A stretch of DNA of 64,000 nt. Source: Nitzschia putrida (lineage: Eukaryota; Bacillariophyta; Bacillariophyceae; Bacillariales; Bacillariaceae). The number at the start of each line of letters is the position of its first letter. The first letter of the stretch is position 1. The position numbers and the translations under genes were made by a program. The notes beneath the pieces were generated by a model. It was not told the origin of the DNA and made no database searches. It saw only the letters and a list, made by a program, of their open reading frames with translations. Shown here one piece after another: positions 63,820-64,000 of this stretch. The stretch spans positions 1,302,001 through 1,366,000 of the forward strand of contig BLYE01000003.1 of assembly GCA_016586335.1 (NCBI GenBank). The letters run 5' to 3'.

Positions 63820-64000
63820 CTTGCGAGATACATTTTTATGAGTTACAACTGCACGACATAGAATGAGGCATAAGGTTGTTGATTGTGGTGACAGTGAAGC
63901 AATCTTTAATCCTTCTTTGACATTAGTTTCTAAGCACTCGCTCTCAACCAATAATGTTAGGTAGTGAGGACATTATTTGTTGGGTACCGCAAACGTTTTC

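Noticed and set aside
1..64000. Mobile elements, viral genes, CRISPR arrays, toxin genes
   Set aside because: No reverse transcriptase, transposase, integrase or capsid-like frame, no terminal repeats and no regularly spaced repeats were seen on either strand.

Overview
The window is nuclear DNA of a diatom, most likely a pennate one (Seminavis, Phaeodactylum, Fragilariopsis or Nitzschia-like; I cannot name the species). The support is: spliced eukaryotic genes with short GT-AG introns (about 60-225 bp); plastid proteins whose signal peptide ends at a conserved Phe (an 'ASAFAP'-type motif) on a Cpn20 co-chaperonin and a transaldolase; a transmembrane LRR protein with a Cys-rich cap; a K+-dependent-type proton pyrophosphatase; and a mevalonate-pathway enzyme beside plastid genes. 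Gene density is high (34 protein genes in 64 kb, on both strands). I saw no transposon, tRNA, rRNA or CRISPR array.

Layout. 1-2.3 kb: two tandem ankyrin genes; the complete one is a prolyl-4-hydroxylase with a C-terminal ankyrin module. 2.4-7.9 kb: a 1751-residue orphan membrane protein. 8.5-13.8 kb: ZIP metal transporter, IMP1-like signal peptidase, V-PPase. 13.8-15.7 kb: the largest non-coding stretch. 15.7-25 kb: double Cys/His-finger protein, TLC-domain protein, diphosphomevalonate decarboxylase, a protein with a PP1-docking motif, and an NTT-type nucleotide transporter. 25.2-33 kb (minus strand): LRR protein, DUF3754-like protein, unknown secreted basic protein, plastid Cpn20, mitoribosomal mS29/DAP3. 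34-43 kb: single-finger relative of the 15.7 kb gene, plastid plus cytosolic transaldolase pair, NIP7, proteasome RPT1, RBM42. 44-48 kb: two SDR paralogs and an ABHD17-like hydrolase. 48-54 kb: UDP-glucose 4-epimerase, a tiny complex I MWFE (NDUFA1-like) subunit assembled from two short exons, and two NAD-glycerol-3-phosphate dehydrogenases. 53.7-64 kb: unknown protein, AlkB-type dioxygenase, an 11-exon WDR24 (GATOR2), an RGG-rich protein, and a DUF1295/ICMT-like reductase.

The genes do not form one pathway; most are housekeeping genes. Two themes recur. First, local tandem duplication: ankyrin/P4H, transaldolase, SDR and GPD are all adjacent same-strand pairs, one pair having acquired different targeting (plastid versus cytosol). 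Second, compact arrangement with shared intergenic regions, the extreme case being the WDR24 stop codon overlapping the AlkB start codon (ATGA).

I found no multi-gene system that I can defend as new. The best leads are the Cys/His-finger family shared by the genes at 15.7 and 34.1 kb, the ATGA overlap, the P4H-ankyrin fusion, and an altered catalytic-motif residue in the V-PPase. All exon boundaries were set by eye from GT-AG sites and frame continuity.
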